Assembly: GCA_964058845.1 (NCBI GenBank)
Contig: CAXKVR010000485.1
Span: 1 to 29,952 of the forward strand
Direction: 5' to 3'
Source of the DNA: Carex sylvatica
Lineage: Eukaryota > Streptophyta > Magnoliopsida > Poales > Cyperaceae
DNA length: 29,952 bases
Under the pieces are notes generated by a model. It worked only from the letters and a program-made list of their open reading frames with translations. It had not been told where the DNA came from and did no database searches. The position numbers and the translations under genes were made by a program. This document shows, piece by piece, positions 20,329 to 29,952 of the stretch. The stretch's first letter is position 1; each line of letters begins with the position of its first letter.

Positions 20329-20336
<8 letters not shown>

Positions 20337-20760
20337 TAGGCTAATATACAATCGATTGTTCCTAGCCTCCCGTGCAATCAAGTCGTTTTTCGATTTTCAA
20401 AGTCCAAATGATCGATCCAAACCGTTAGATATCATCTCCATATTAAAATGTGCTAGGAGACCAAATTTTATATTTTTTGAAATTTTTTTACTATTTATTA
20501 AGCCACTTTGAAAATTGCTGATCCAACGGTGACTTACCAAACAGTAAAAACCAGAAGCTACTGTTGGATCAGCGATTTTCAAAGTGGCTTAATAAATAGT
20601 AAACAAATTCCAAAAAATGTAAAATTTGGTCTCCTAGCACATTTTAATATGGAGATGACATCTAACGGTTTGGATCGATCATTTGGACTTTAAAAATCGA
20701 AAAACGACTTGGTTGCACGGGAGGCTAGGAACAATCGATTGTATATTAGCCTCTCTCTCT
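20329..20760. mobile_element. Foldback MITE D, about 432 bp, sharing its core with MITE C
   Basis: Arms of about 200 bp begin with GGCTAATATACAATCGATTG and are over 90% identical by eye. The inner core (TATTTATTAAGCCACTTTGA, GATCCAACGGTG, CCAAATTTTA) matches MITE C, while the outer thirds differ. It is bordered by GA/CT and TA microsatellites. Confidence 0.85.
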
Positions 20761-22157
20761 ATATATATTTTTTTTTATATATATATATATTTTTTTGTAA
20801 ATATAAAAATGAATTTTATTTGTTTAAAAAGCTATCATGTGTTGCTTATTTCAAGGTACATTTAGGTCAAGTCAACATGTCATAAAAGTAATATATTTTC
20901 GGTCAACGACAACTATGAACAAATAATATTAATTAGTTCAAGACCAAATCACATTTGAAAATAATTAGTCGACACAAATATTAGTAAAATGTATCAAATC
21001 TAAAGCAGAGAAGTTATCAAAAACACAAATAGGTGGTCCTTGCATGCGCATGAAATTGCTTTTACAAAAATAGGTGGCTCCATAATTGCTTTTCCAGTTG
21101 GAAAGCTTTAACCCAGAAAAAATAAAAAACCATATTGAACTTTTTTATTGCCAACTTACTAAAACAAAAAATCATATAGGAAGAAAAGACATGTGGTATG
21201 TATGTGTGTCCGTGTCCGTGTCTGATTCTGTGTCTGCTGTGGGGCCGACTGTATAGCCTTTTACAGGAAGAATGTTACGATTTCTAAAAATAGAACTTGA
21301 AAGGGAAAAAGTAAATTTCATTTCCCTGCCTAACACTTGCGTAAATGTTACACATATTAACAATATGTCAAATAAATTTATTTTCTAGATGGCTCCGCCT
21401 TTCAATAAATTAAAAAAAATCTACTCAGCCAAGTTTTAATATGCAAGGCAACCCATGCATTTCATCTCAACTCAGCTTAAAACTGAAATTTTAGAACTTA
21501 TCTAACAGGAGTAAAATCTCAATGACCACCGTACCGTCGATTGAAGAGCAAGTTTTCCAATTGCAATCCAAAAACTCCGAAAAAGCACCCCTGCTTAGAT
21601 GCAAATCAAACATCACGTCATTGTTTTATAAGGTTATACAGTACAAGTACGTTATAAAATCGCGTCATTCTTGTTAAGATATATGATCCATTGACAATCA
21701 TGTAACTTCACAATCTTCAAAATCTAAAAAAAAAGTACAGTTTAGGTATAATCTGTATTGTATATCAAGCACACAAAAACTGATGAGATCTAGAGCATGT
21801 TTTAGTTTTCATCAAACGAATTTGTACTATTTGTAAGTATAAAACAATCCTTGATGCTTTACTAACTATAGTTAAATTGCATGAAATTCATTATAGTGCG
21901 CTGTCTATATAACCAACAACACGTAACATTAACTTATCATCTTAATTTTCAAACTTATATGTACTTTATTTGAGATATACTGTTGGGAGTTGTCAAATAA
22001 TTCCATTGTCAATGGATCCCCCTTTCTTAAAGAGTACAAAAGAGTCAAGTTTTTCTCAATGCAATTTGCATTTCAAAATATCATATATAAATGCAGGCTG
22101 TCAAATGAAATATACCAGGATATAATGACACACTTTAACTCTCTTTTTCTGGTATTC
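20761..22157. other. Intergenic region beyond the PEX16 3' end, no gene seen
   Basis: AT-rich. A TGTGTCCGTGTCCGTGTC tract lies at about 21203-21222. The part nearest 22157 is probably PEX16 3' untranslated sequence. No other supported feature. Confidence 0.4.
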
Positions 22158-25100
22158 TTATGAGCCTGCTGTGTACGTGTAGCGTGTCTGAATCCCAATT
22201 AATAGCTCTACAAGTTTAGCTGCATCAAAAAACAAAAAATAATTTATACGCTGTCACTGAAAGTAACAAAACAGTGTTCAAGGATAACACATTGAATCTG
22301 AAATCATACTGGTTATGCTGGTATCAACAGTTACAGATTCAGAGACAGCTAGTGGTACAACGATAGACAAAAAGATGCAAAAAGAAAAAGAAAAAAGAAA
22401 TCACATTGTTTTGATCCGGTACCAGGACATGCCAGCAGCATATATAACAGCACAAAATAACAACTACTAGACCTGGTGCTACTTCTTTTCAAATAATTGG
22501 TAATATCACACTAGGATTTTTCCAGGAAAAATCACTTTCCTTTTAATATTGATAACTGAGGTAATTAGCAGGATTTCTAGGATAACATGTGATATATTCC
22601 TCTTTTGTTCAGAGTATTTTGTTTCAAATAAGAAAAATTAAGTCAGCATACATGTAAAGAAGCTAACAATTGGCACAGGGCTAAGGACCTGGTCAACTTT
22701 CTCCAGACGACTCCTGAAGAGAGAAATTGAAGGTACAAATAATTAAAAATATTGGGCATATTTGAAATTTACATGTATATCATGAGAAACTAATATAGAA
22801 AGATATGTGCCAACAAGACGTGAACTACGGCCATGGATACTGAAATAGTGAGTCAATAGGGATCCGATTGAACTATATGATAAATTATACCAGATAATTT
22901 AAATGAAGCCCGGTTAAGTGTATACAAACAGAATCTTTCAAAGCACATTCCAATTGACAACCTCATGACATGATTTAAATTTAATGTTTCTCCTATAGCA
23001 AATCAGTAACCAAAAGTTTTCATAGAAAATTCTCACGGAAACAGATGTACCTGGTATATCTAGTAAAGAAGGGATCCCTTAAAATGTATAAAGCCAATAT
23101 ATTCTTTCTCCTTTTGAGCTGTTCGGAAAAACAAAAACAAAAAACTATATCAATTCTCAAAAACCAATTCAGGTATACAAGTAGAAAATAGAAAAAATTT
23201 AAAAGTAAAATCACTGTCCTTCGGTAACAGGGAGTGCCAAAGGATTATATTGAATTTTGGTACCATTCAAGTCCAGATAAGATCTATAAGCCCTAATTAA
23301 ACTAGTAATAATTTGGCCCATCTTTGTTTCCTTCTGTTACATTTTGTTTTCTCCTGGCTTGTTTGGTTGCAAATTGCATGGAGGAGTCTGCATTTGAGGC
23401 TAATTTGCCACAACATACGACAAAATGGAGCCTGAATTAAGTTTAAATTAAGGCTAAAAGTGCAATTGGCTAAAAAAAAGTGCCGTATGAGTCACAAATT
23501 GGATAGTTGTCTATGCATCTAAGGTGCGAAACCTCACAAATATAATGCACACACCTCATCCTTTTCAGAATCAGATAACTGGTACGATCTCCCTCCTCTC
23601 TTGCTGTCTCTACTAGTAGCATGAGAAACAAGGGTAATGCCGGTTAGTTCAATAGCTAGTGACACTAACCAAGGGGTCCAAGATTTTATCCCAAATTTTC
23701 GTATAAATAATACGTATATGACAGGTCTCAATACGTGAATAACTTCTCCTATTAAATATAGACGACCATGCAATCCTTTCTCATGCCAAATACTTGAGAA
23801 TGTAGGTTTCGGTGCTGTCAGACAAAGAAAAAAAAGAACGAAAATGACAAATTAGTCTCACAAAGATTTTTTTCATTTTGCACCCTCCCTTGTGTTAAAG
23901 TTTCTTGAATTATATTGCAGGGTTTCTCTCAAAATATGACATCACCTCCAATGTTGGTAAGACATGAGAATCAACCTACATAGCCCTTCTCTATGTATTT
24001 TTTTTTCCTCCTATTCACCCTTTTTTCCTTTCCAATAATTTTGAACATGCCTAAACACCCCCCCCCCCCCCCCCCCAATATCATGATTTTTTCCAAGGGA
24101 GTCAGGAGAATTTACCAGGCATAACGGGCGCAGGTCTGTATGTACCCAAGTTATATTTTGCATTTTGACCAAATTTGTTTAGCGCATTGACAGCTCTTCC
24201 TTCTAGACCCCTCGGTATCTGAGAATGTTGAGAAGACCCCTCTGCATTTGCAAATAGGCCCTTTCCCTCGTTCAAAACCTCCCCTCCTTGCAATAGCATC
24301 TTGAACCCGCTCTCTTTAAATGTCGCAACTCGTACCAGTGCCCTAGTATCCCAATATAAGCACAATCCTAGTGAAAATGTTTGCTTTGCAATTCTGGCCT
24401 TGCAGAAATTCAAAGTATAATGCCAAACCATAGAAAGGAAAAATATCTGGTACTACAACTAGAAGATCACCTAGCTGTAAAGGACTAAGGCATAAACCAT
24501 AATAAAGGTACTTTTATATAAGCATCTAATAAAGTAAATGCAGGAAGACTTTGATAATATCTTTCACACGCATGAGGTACATGCATGGTACTTTGGTCTC
24601 TGTGGGGCACATACACTATACTTGCATTTTTGTCTAGCAAAATTCAAATTACATAGCTAATGAAGCATTCAATGAGGGCTATTTGGGTACTATCCATGTT
24701 TGGAGGTGTGTCCATGAAATAATTCAAGCATTGCAGGGATACATACGGTATTAGAGCTTTTCCAGGGGCATGCCTCAAAAACAGACCTAATAATCTAAAG
24801 GCATTAGCAAAGAAAAGAGTACTTGATGGCCTCCATGGCCGCAATAAAGCCCCATTTTCCATCTTGACCAAAGAAATGCTGAGATGCCACTTCCACAACT
24901 GCCTCGCCATCTTTTAAAATTGACAAAATGAGAGACCAAGGAAGCTGTGATATATTGAAGCCCTCCTGGCCTCGATGAACTGGCATTTGTGGGGCCGTGT
25001 CGACTATGTGCTGGTTCACAGCACTTACCATGCCCAAAAATGCATAAACTGCAGAATAAAGGCCAGTTAGAAAATAGGTGAAGTTGCACGAATCACCTGT

Positions 25101-26398
25101 TTGCTCAAATTACAGTTTTGTGTTTAGCCCTTCTGTTATTCGAAAGTTAGAGAAATAGTCTCGTTGCACTATGACCAGGCTACTATTTTTCGTTCTTATT
25201 TTTCAAAAAAATTAGTTGTGTTAAATACAAATAGTTCCATACATTTTGAAGACAGGGAAGTTTAAAACAATGAAAATAGATCAGGCGAATGATATGATCT
25301 CAGAACCCAGCACTCATCACATCTGGTATCAAGCAGACTAATGGCGGATATAGGTGAAAAATAATTAAAAATCAAATAGCTACCTCATTTTTCTCCCCGT
25401 TGCTAAGTTTGTTTTCTGATTACTTAAGGACTGTGAAAGGTCAAGTAAAATTTGATTAATTGTTCCTTATTTTTCATTTTAGTTTAACAAAACTTGTTCA
25501 TAACAACAACAAACTATAAGCATTGGTTTAATATCAGCCAAATTTGATACAAGCCATACTGCATTAATATCATTAAACCCATCCAAATATGGAATTTCTC
25601 GAGTTTTACCACCTGATGCATGCATTCAGAAAACAACACTTCTGAGTGCATGCATTCAGACAACCATTTTGTAAACATGTATTCAGATTTTAAACATACT
25701 TGAAACTATTTTTCTAGAAACACTGCTTTTATTTCTTCATATAACCAGGGATAGAAAAAAGTTCTCCAAACACAGATTGATGGGATTTTTCTTGTTGATA
25801 TCTAATTCAAAATAAACCAACTTCCAAAGTAAATGAGGTTATGCCTGACATTTTCTATGACATACAGGTTTCCATTTTGCAGCATTGTGTGCAACTGATA
25901 TATCAAAATTGTTTAGGGGGTACAGAAGAAACTTTCCCAAAAATCAAAAAGAGCAAATTTACCAAAGAATAAACAAAACCTGCTTCAGGCCCGATCTCTG
26001 AATTGGAGAACCGCTCTGGTAGCAGCCATGTAATTGCCTAAAAAATAATAAAATAATGTTAGCAGTGAAAAATTATTGAGGATTGCAACTTAATGATGGT
26101 ACATCAAGTTTCAGGTACCAGTATCAGTGGGGTTGTAAGCTAGATTTTGTCAACCCTGTTAAAACAATTAAGTCCAAGTAACTAAAAATGTAGATTTCTC
26201 ATCCGAAATTAAAAAAGGGAAAAAGAAGTAAGTATTGATCACACAGATACTTACTTCTTTGAGAACATCGAGCAAAATATAACGAACTAAAAGGAATTGA
26301 AATTGAAAAGCGATGTAATGAATTCTTACATTGGCGAGGGATTCGAGATTTTGAACAAATTCTCTGTTCGCTCGCACGAACTGCTTGTAGGTCTCCAT
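22158..26398 (-). CDS. PEX16: Peroxisome biogenesis protein PEX16, complete, 8 exons
   Basis: PEX16 is an ER/peroxisome integral membrane protein (peroxin) needed for delivering peroxisomal membrane proteins and forming peroxisomes; plant loss affects seed oil bodies and embryo development. Exons on the minus strand are 26330-26398, 25980-26037, 24823-25048, 24116-24342, 23555-23814, 23051-23118, 22652-22713 and 22158-22219. All introns are GT-AG and phases agree, giving 1,032 nt or 343 residues (about 367 in Arabidopsis). Landmarks are METYKQFVRANREFVQNLES at the start, ITWLLPERFSNSEIGPEA, FKESGFKMLLQGGEVLNEGK, the conserved GRLYLIGEVIHVLRPVIYVL membrane segment, KFGIKSWTPW, LKRRKNILALYILRDPFFTR, and a C-terminal IGIQTRYTYTAGS. 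No break was found. A (CT)n leader lies just upstream. Confidence 0.95.
24058..24076. repeat. Poly-C tract (19 C) in a PEX16 intron
   Basis: An uninterrupted run of 19 C on the plus strand in the intron between PEX16 exons 4 and 5, about 40 bp beyond the exon 4 donor; it is poly-G in the transcript. Length in the reads may be uncertain. Confidence 0.9.
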
Positions 26399-26400
26399 TG

Positions 26401-26951
26401 ATCTTCCTCTCTCTCTCTCTCTCTCTCTCTTCGAGTTTTTATCTCCTTTTCTGTTATTTTTTTTCTCCTTGACCGCAAAGAGAAAGAGTCGCTTCTGTAA
26501 AGCTAGAGATAGAAAAGGGGGCTATAATTGCAAAGTTTTTTATTGAGTAATAGTGTAAAAAAAAATAGTGAAGTTGAAGAACAATATTTTGAGATTAGCA
26601 TTAATTGTAGGTGAAATCAATTTTGAACTCATATAATATTTTGTGCGGGGAAGTTGGATTTTTTAGATCTTTTTCCAATTTTTAAAAAAGGTATGTAAAT
26701 ATGACTAATATCATAATATCTACCAATTTTAATTGTAGAAGTTCTAATTTCGTTTTTTTTTTCGTTTCTACATTATCAAATAGAAAAGGTTGCTCGGTTG
26801 GGGACGGGTCAATATATTGACAGAGTACTTTTTGTTTTATGCAGCGCACCAGTCATATAGGCGCTGTTTTGATTTTAGTGTCTCTGCGCTGCATGAAGTG
26901 AAAATTAAGCTGTCAATACTTTTTTCTTTTTGGGGGCAGTATTTAATATTT
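26401..26951 (-). promoter_or_regulatory. PEX16 leader and promoter region with a (CT)n tract
   Basis: A (CT)n run at about 26408-26430 lies a few bases upstream of the start codon; on the minus strand this is a GA repeat in the leader. No TATA box could be assigned with confidence. The region ends at a MULE insertion only 554 bp from the ATG, so part of the upstream sequence may have been displaced. Confidence 0.5.
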
Positions 26952-27957
26952 GGGAAAATTGGTTCCATGCCACTTCAAAAAGCTGAATTTAGAAAAATAC
27001 CACTTCAAAATTTTAGTTTTACTAAATACTACCTCAAAATCACATTTATTAAGTAAAATGCCATAATTAACAAATTATTATGTATTTGTAATAAAACATA
27101 AACATAATATATCATATTTTGAATAGTATTTTTGTATATTCTAAAAATATCCTCATCATTTTCTTTGCTTGATTGATCTCAAATTCCTTACTTGATTGAT
27201 ATGCTCTCTCTCTACTACCTTACCTCACTGGAAAATGAAATTATCCCTAGAAACAGCCTTTTTTGTGACATAGACGACAAAGGCAAGCCATAGGTACAAT
27301 CCTTTGCTGTTGCCTTTTTTGGCATCAGGTTCTTGTTCCGATCGAAATTTATCCTTGTATGATTATCTTTAGAAGTGAGTGCTCCTTTTTTCTTTTCTTG
27401 GTTGTCTAAGTAGAGGTACAAAAGAAATTTATCTATTTCAGCACTGGTTTTTCAGATTCTACAAATTTGAGGTATTGCTGTGTTATTTTTCAGAAATTAG
27501 AAGCCGGGTTTCTCCCTTTTTTGGGACATGAAAGGAGATTTAGGTGACACTGAACTAAGTTCTCTTCAATTCTAGATTGTTTCATGAGGATTTCATTTCG
27601 TGAGAGCTACTGCGATCCATTTAACTGAGGTCTCTATTTCGTTGTTATCTTCCTTCTTTGGAAAGAACCAAAGATGCCTTGCCCCCATCCCAAACTCAAA
27701 CCAAAACCAAAATTCCTGCGCAAACCCAATTCCAATTTCGGATTCAGCATCAGTAGACGATGAATCAGGAGAAGAAAAGGCTATTTCGGTCACTTCATTT
27801 ATACTATATATTATTAATTTAAAATTATACATTAATATGATATTTGTGGTATTTTTCTTAATAAATGTAATTTGAAATAGCATTTAGCAAAACTAAAATT
27901 TTAGAGTGGCATTTTTCTAAATTGAGCATTTTGAAGTGGCATAGAACCAATTTCTCC
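26952..27957. mobile_element. 1,006-bp non-autonomous MULE with 9-bp target duplication
   Basis: Inverted ends of about 120 bp (roughly 80% identical by eye) begin GGGAAAATTGGTTCCATGCC on the left and GGAGAAATTGGTTCTATGCC on the right. TTAATATTT flanks both sides exactly (26943-26951 and 27958-27966). The interior has no transposase. At 27600-27800 it has a less AT-rich stretch with open frames on both strands (plus strand ends NPIPISDSASVDDESGEE), which might be a captured exon, but I do not recognise it. Confidence 0.88.
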
Positions 27958-27966
27958 TTAATATTT

Positions 27967-29230
27967 TACATAACACTCCTCCTAAAAAACAATAAATAGA
28001 ACGTGCGCTCGCAATTTGTTTAGTTTAGTGGGACCACCAACTCAGTTGGAAGTACGGTAAGATCGAAAAGGGATTTCTTTCTCGATTGATTGTTTGATTT
28101 GTTTCTATATTTTCATTATTTTGTCGTTTTCCTTCATCAAGTGGCATAGAAAAGTAATGTTTTAATTATTGTAATGGACTGAAATTTAACAAACAATAAT
28201 ATTTAACAATATATATTTTTAGAACAAGACATTTTAATTACATAAATGTTTCATTAATAGAGAAAAAAACCTATAAAATTTTATTACAAATAATAAAAAT
28301 TATGCCTGGAATTTATATATAAAAAAAAAAACCTTTAAATCCGTCCCTATGAGCAGCCCACATGAAATTAGAGGTTTTATTTTGCACAATTTTGTATGGA
28401 ATTCATATATATTCAGTTATTATGTACATAGTTTATAACCATGATGTTTATTTATTACTAACAAATTCGGACCATAATTATCAATTTTCCAAAAAAAGTG
28501 TCCCATTAAGAGGTATTATTTTTTCAATTACAAACAAAAAACATAAAAGGAAAACCATATGATAAAAAAAACGGTTCGATAATTTAAAGTAGAATAATCA
28601 TTTTAGTACCCACACCTCCGTCCTCACACCGTACCTGCATAATTTGACCATCCTAACTAAAGACTTTCTAAAATAGGATCTCTCTCTCTCTCTTCCTCCA
28701 CTTCCATTAGTGATATAAATCGGCTCCCAATCTGATCCGCTTACAGAGAAAATAAAAAATTCTCAGATCGTGTCGACAACCTCTGCAACCCAAATCACCT
28801 CTATCTCACCAGCCTCCGTCTGCATGCCCCATGCGTGATTCCTCTACTCGCCACCTCTTTTTGACATTATAGGCATTAATATTTTGTTACATTTATGTTA
28901 ATACTTGATTGGATACTTATAACAGATATTAATACTTTCCATCTGTAATATATAAAATGTTGAACTGATAAATAATTTTCATTTTATTGTTCAATATCAG
29001 AATGGATATTGATCTAAATGTGTATTTTTGAGATAATTTATGCATACAAGATAAATAATTTTTATTTTATGATAACTGTATAGTTATAAACACTTTTTAA
29101 AATTGATGTAAGCACAACGTAGTATAGATATAAATACTTTCAATCCTCACATGCAGTTATAGTTCCCCCATGCTATTTAAGTGGTTCCTAATGCGGGTAC
29201 GATGTCAGAAATTTTGAAGAAAAAAAAAGG
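27967..29230. other. Intergenic, no gene seen
   Basis: AT-rich. A TC run at 28680-28693 precedes a CT-rich patch (28694-28850) that resembles a 5' leader but leads to no supported frame. Confidence 0.4.
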
Positions 29231-29574
29231 GTGAGGGTACGATTATTTAAAAATAATTGATTTATCATTTGCATTGTTTACTATATAGATATAAATACTT
29301 GTGTTTTTTGGACTACATACTTCAAGATTTGACTATTAATATTAAAAAAAAGTTACAGATCTAAAACGGTTGCGGTCCCCACAAGTAATTATGGCAGTTT
29401 AGGTGTGGGTACGATTATTTAAAAATAATTAATTTATCATTTACATTGTTTACTATATAGATATAAATACTTGTTATTTGAACTACATACTTCAAAATTT
29501 GACTATTAATATTAAAAAAAGAGTTACAGATCTGAAATAGTTACGGTCCCCATAAGTAATTATGGCAATTTAGA
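29231..29574. repeat. 172-bp tandem duplication
   Basis: Units at 29231-29402 and 29403-29574 share GGGTACGATTATTTAAAAAT, TATAGATATAAATACTTG, TTTGACTATTAATATTAAA and AAGTAATTATGGCA, with a few substitutions and small gaps. A partial, more diverged copy appears upstream near 29120-29210 (TAGATATAAATACTTT and GCGGGTACGATG). Confidence 0.88.
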
Positions 29575-29952
29575 TACGGATACTGTGTGTGGATACGCAA
29601 GTGCGGATATTCATATGAGCTTCCTTTAAAGTAATGTAATTTAGCATGATTAATTTACGAACAAATAACAATTATATGTTTTTAATTAAATCTGGAATCT
29701 ATGTGCGGCTGTAAGTGGTTAATGGGGCCAGGAATAGGATCTAATAATACCCCGGGTTTCCACCCATCCAGTTGCAAAAGTAATGGAAGCATCCATTTTC
29801 CTTCATCAGCGTTTTCCTACATGACCAAGACCTCATACTCAACAGTGTTATATCAGTATTGTAAAAAAAACAGCCGTTTCAGCTGATTAATGAATTGATT
29901 AGTTATTGGCCGTGGCTAAATTGTTACTAAATTTTCAGACTAATTAGCCAAC
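29575..29952. other. Right edge; an unassigned minus-strand open stretch
   Basis: On the minus strand, about 29700-29843 is open after an AG (ATGTAG/GAAAACGCT) and reads WMLPLLLQLDGWKPGVLLDP before continuing. It could be one exon of an unknown gene or a chance frame. No partner exon lies within the window. Confidence 0.2.

Noticed and set aside
20397..20693. Mirrored 61-codon frames on both strands starting MKIADPTV
   Set aside because: They are the two arms of foldback MITE D read in opposite directions, so the similarity comes from the inverted repeat and not from a protein.
21200..21250. TGTGTCCGTGTCCGTGTC tract as a telomeric or regulatory array
   Set aside because: Too short and irregular; no match to the plant telomere unit.
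24787..25089. Overlapping minus-strand frames of 77-100 codons
   Set aside because: They are alternative frames and intron read-through of PEX16 exon 3; only the spliced frame 24823-25048 fits the family.
26408..26430. (CT)n tract as a possible CRISPR or satellite array
   Set aside because: It is a simple dinucleotide repeat in a plant leader, with no spacer structure.

Overview
This is a stretch of a flowering-plant nuclear genome, AT-rich overall. It holds multi-exon genes with GT-AG introns, CT-rich 5' leaders and many non-autonomous transposons. The species cannot be named from the sequence. Exon chains were assembled by eye from splice signals, reading phase and remembered family motifs; no alignment was run.

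Two ordinary housekeeping genes frame the window, both on the minus strand. Positions 76-3352 (leader exon near 4856-5085) hold a complete 10-exon phosphatidylinositol synthase gene, 223 residues, with an intact CDP-alcohol phosphotransferase signature. Positions 22158-26398 hold a complete 8-exon PEX16 (peroxisome biogenesis) gene, 343 residues.

Between them lies the main discovery, an 11,123-bp Mutator-like element (MULE) at 5431-16553. It has inverted terminal repeats of 392 and 403 bp, differing by 7 substitutions and one 11-bp indel, and a perfect 9-bp target-site duplication (TTATTTTAT). No transposase was recognised. The element carries pieces of unrelated genes with their introns: (i) a CT-rich exon next to the left TIR that could encode a transit-peptide-like N terminus; (ii) the first 73 codons of a TRM7/FTSJ1-type tRNA 2'-O-methyltransferase, plus strand; (iii) a Ulp1/C48-type cysteine protease catalytic domain, plus strand, with a destroyed splice donor; (iv) a BUB1/MAD3-family spindle-checkpoint gene (plant BMF3 type), minus strand, starting 68 bp inside the right TIR. 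The last has lost its TPR-encoding exons in frame and has one in-frame stop. Its C-terminal half keeps a KEN box, four ABBA-type motifs and three GLxxPT/EAM repeats. The two TIRs face inward and appear to supply promoter and leader sequence to both ends. This makes it a large Pack-MULE.

The rest is dense with other repeats. A 178-bp MULE-type MITE (9-bp TSD) sits inside the captured checkpoint gene. A second MULE of 1,006 bp (9-bp TSD) lies 554 bp upstream of the PEX16 start codon. There are three large foldback elements (18711-20760), a probable solo LTR (17558-18673), a CACGGCAC-rich repeat block (16817-17290), a SINE-like (TTG)n tail, and a 172-bp tandem duplication near the right edge. 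No tRNA, rRNA or CRISPR was seen.
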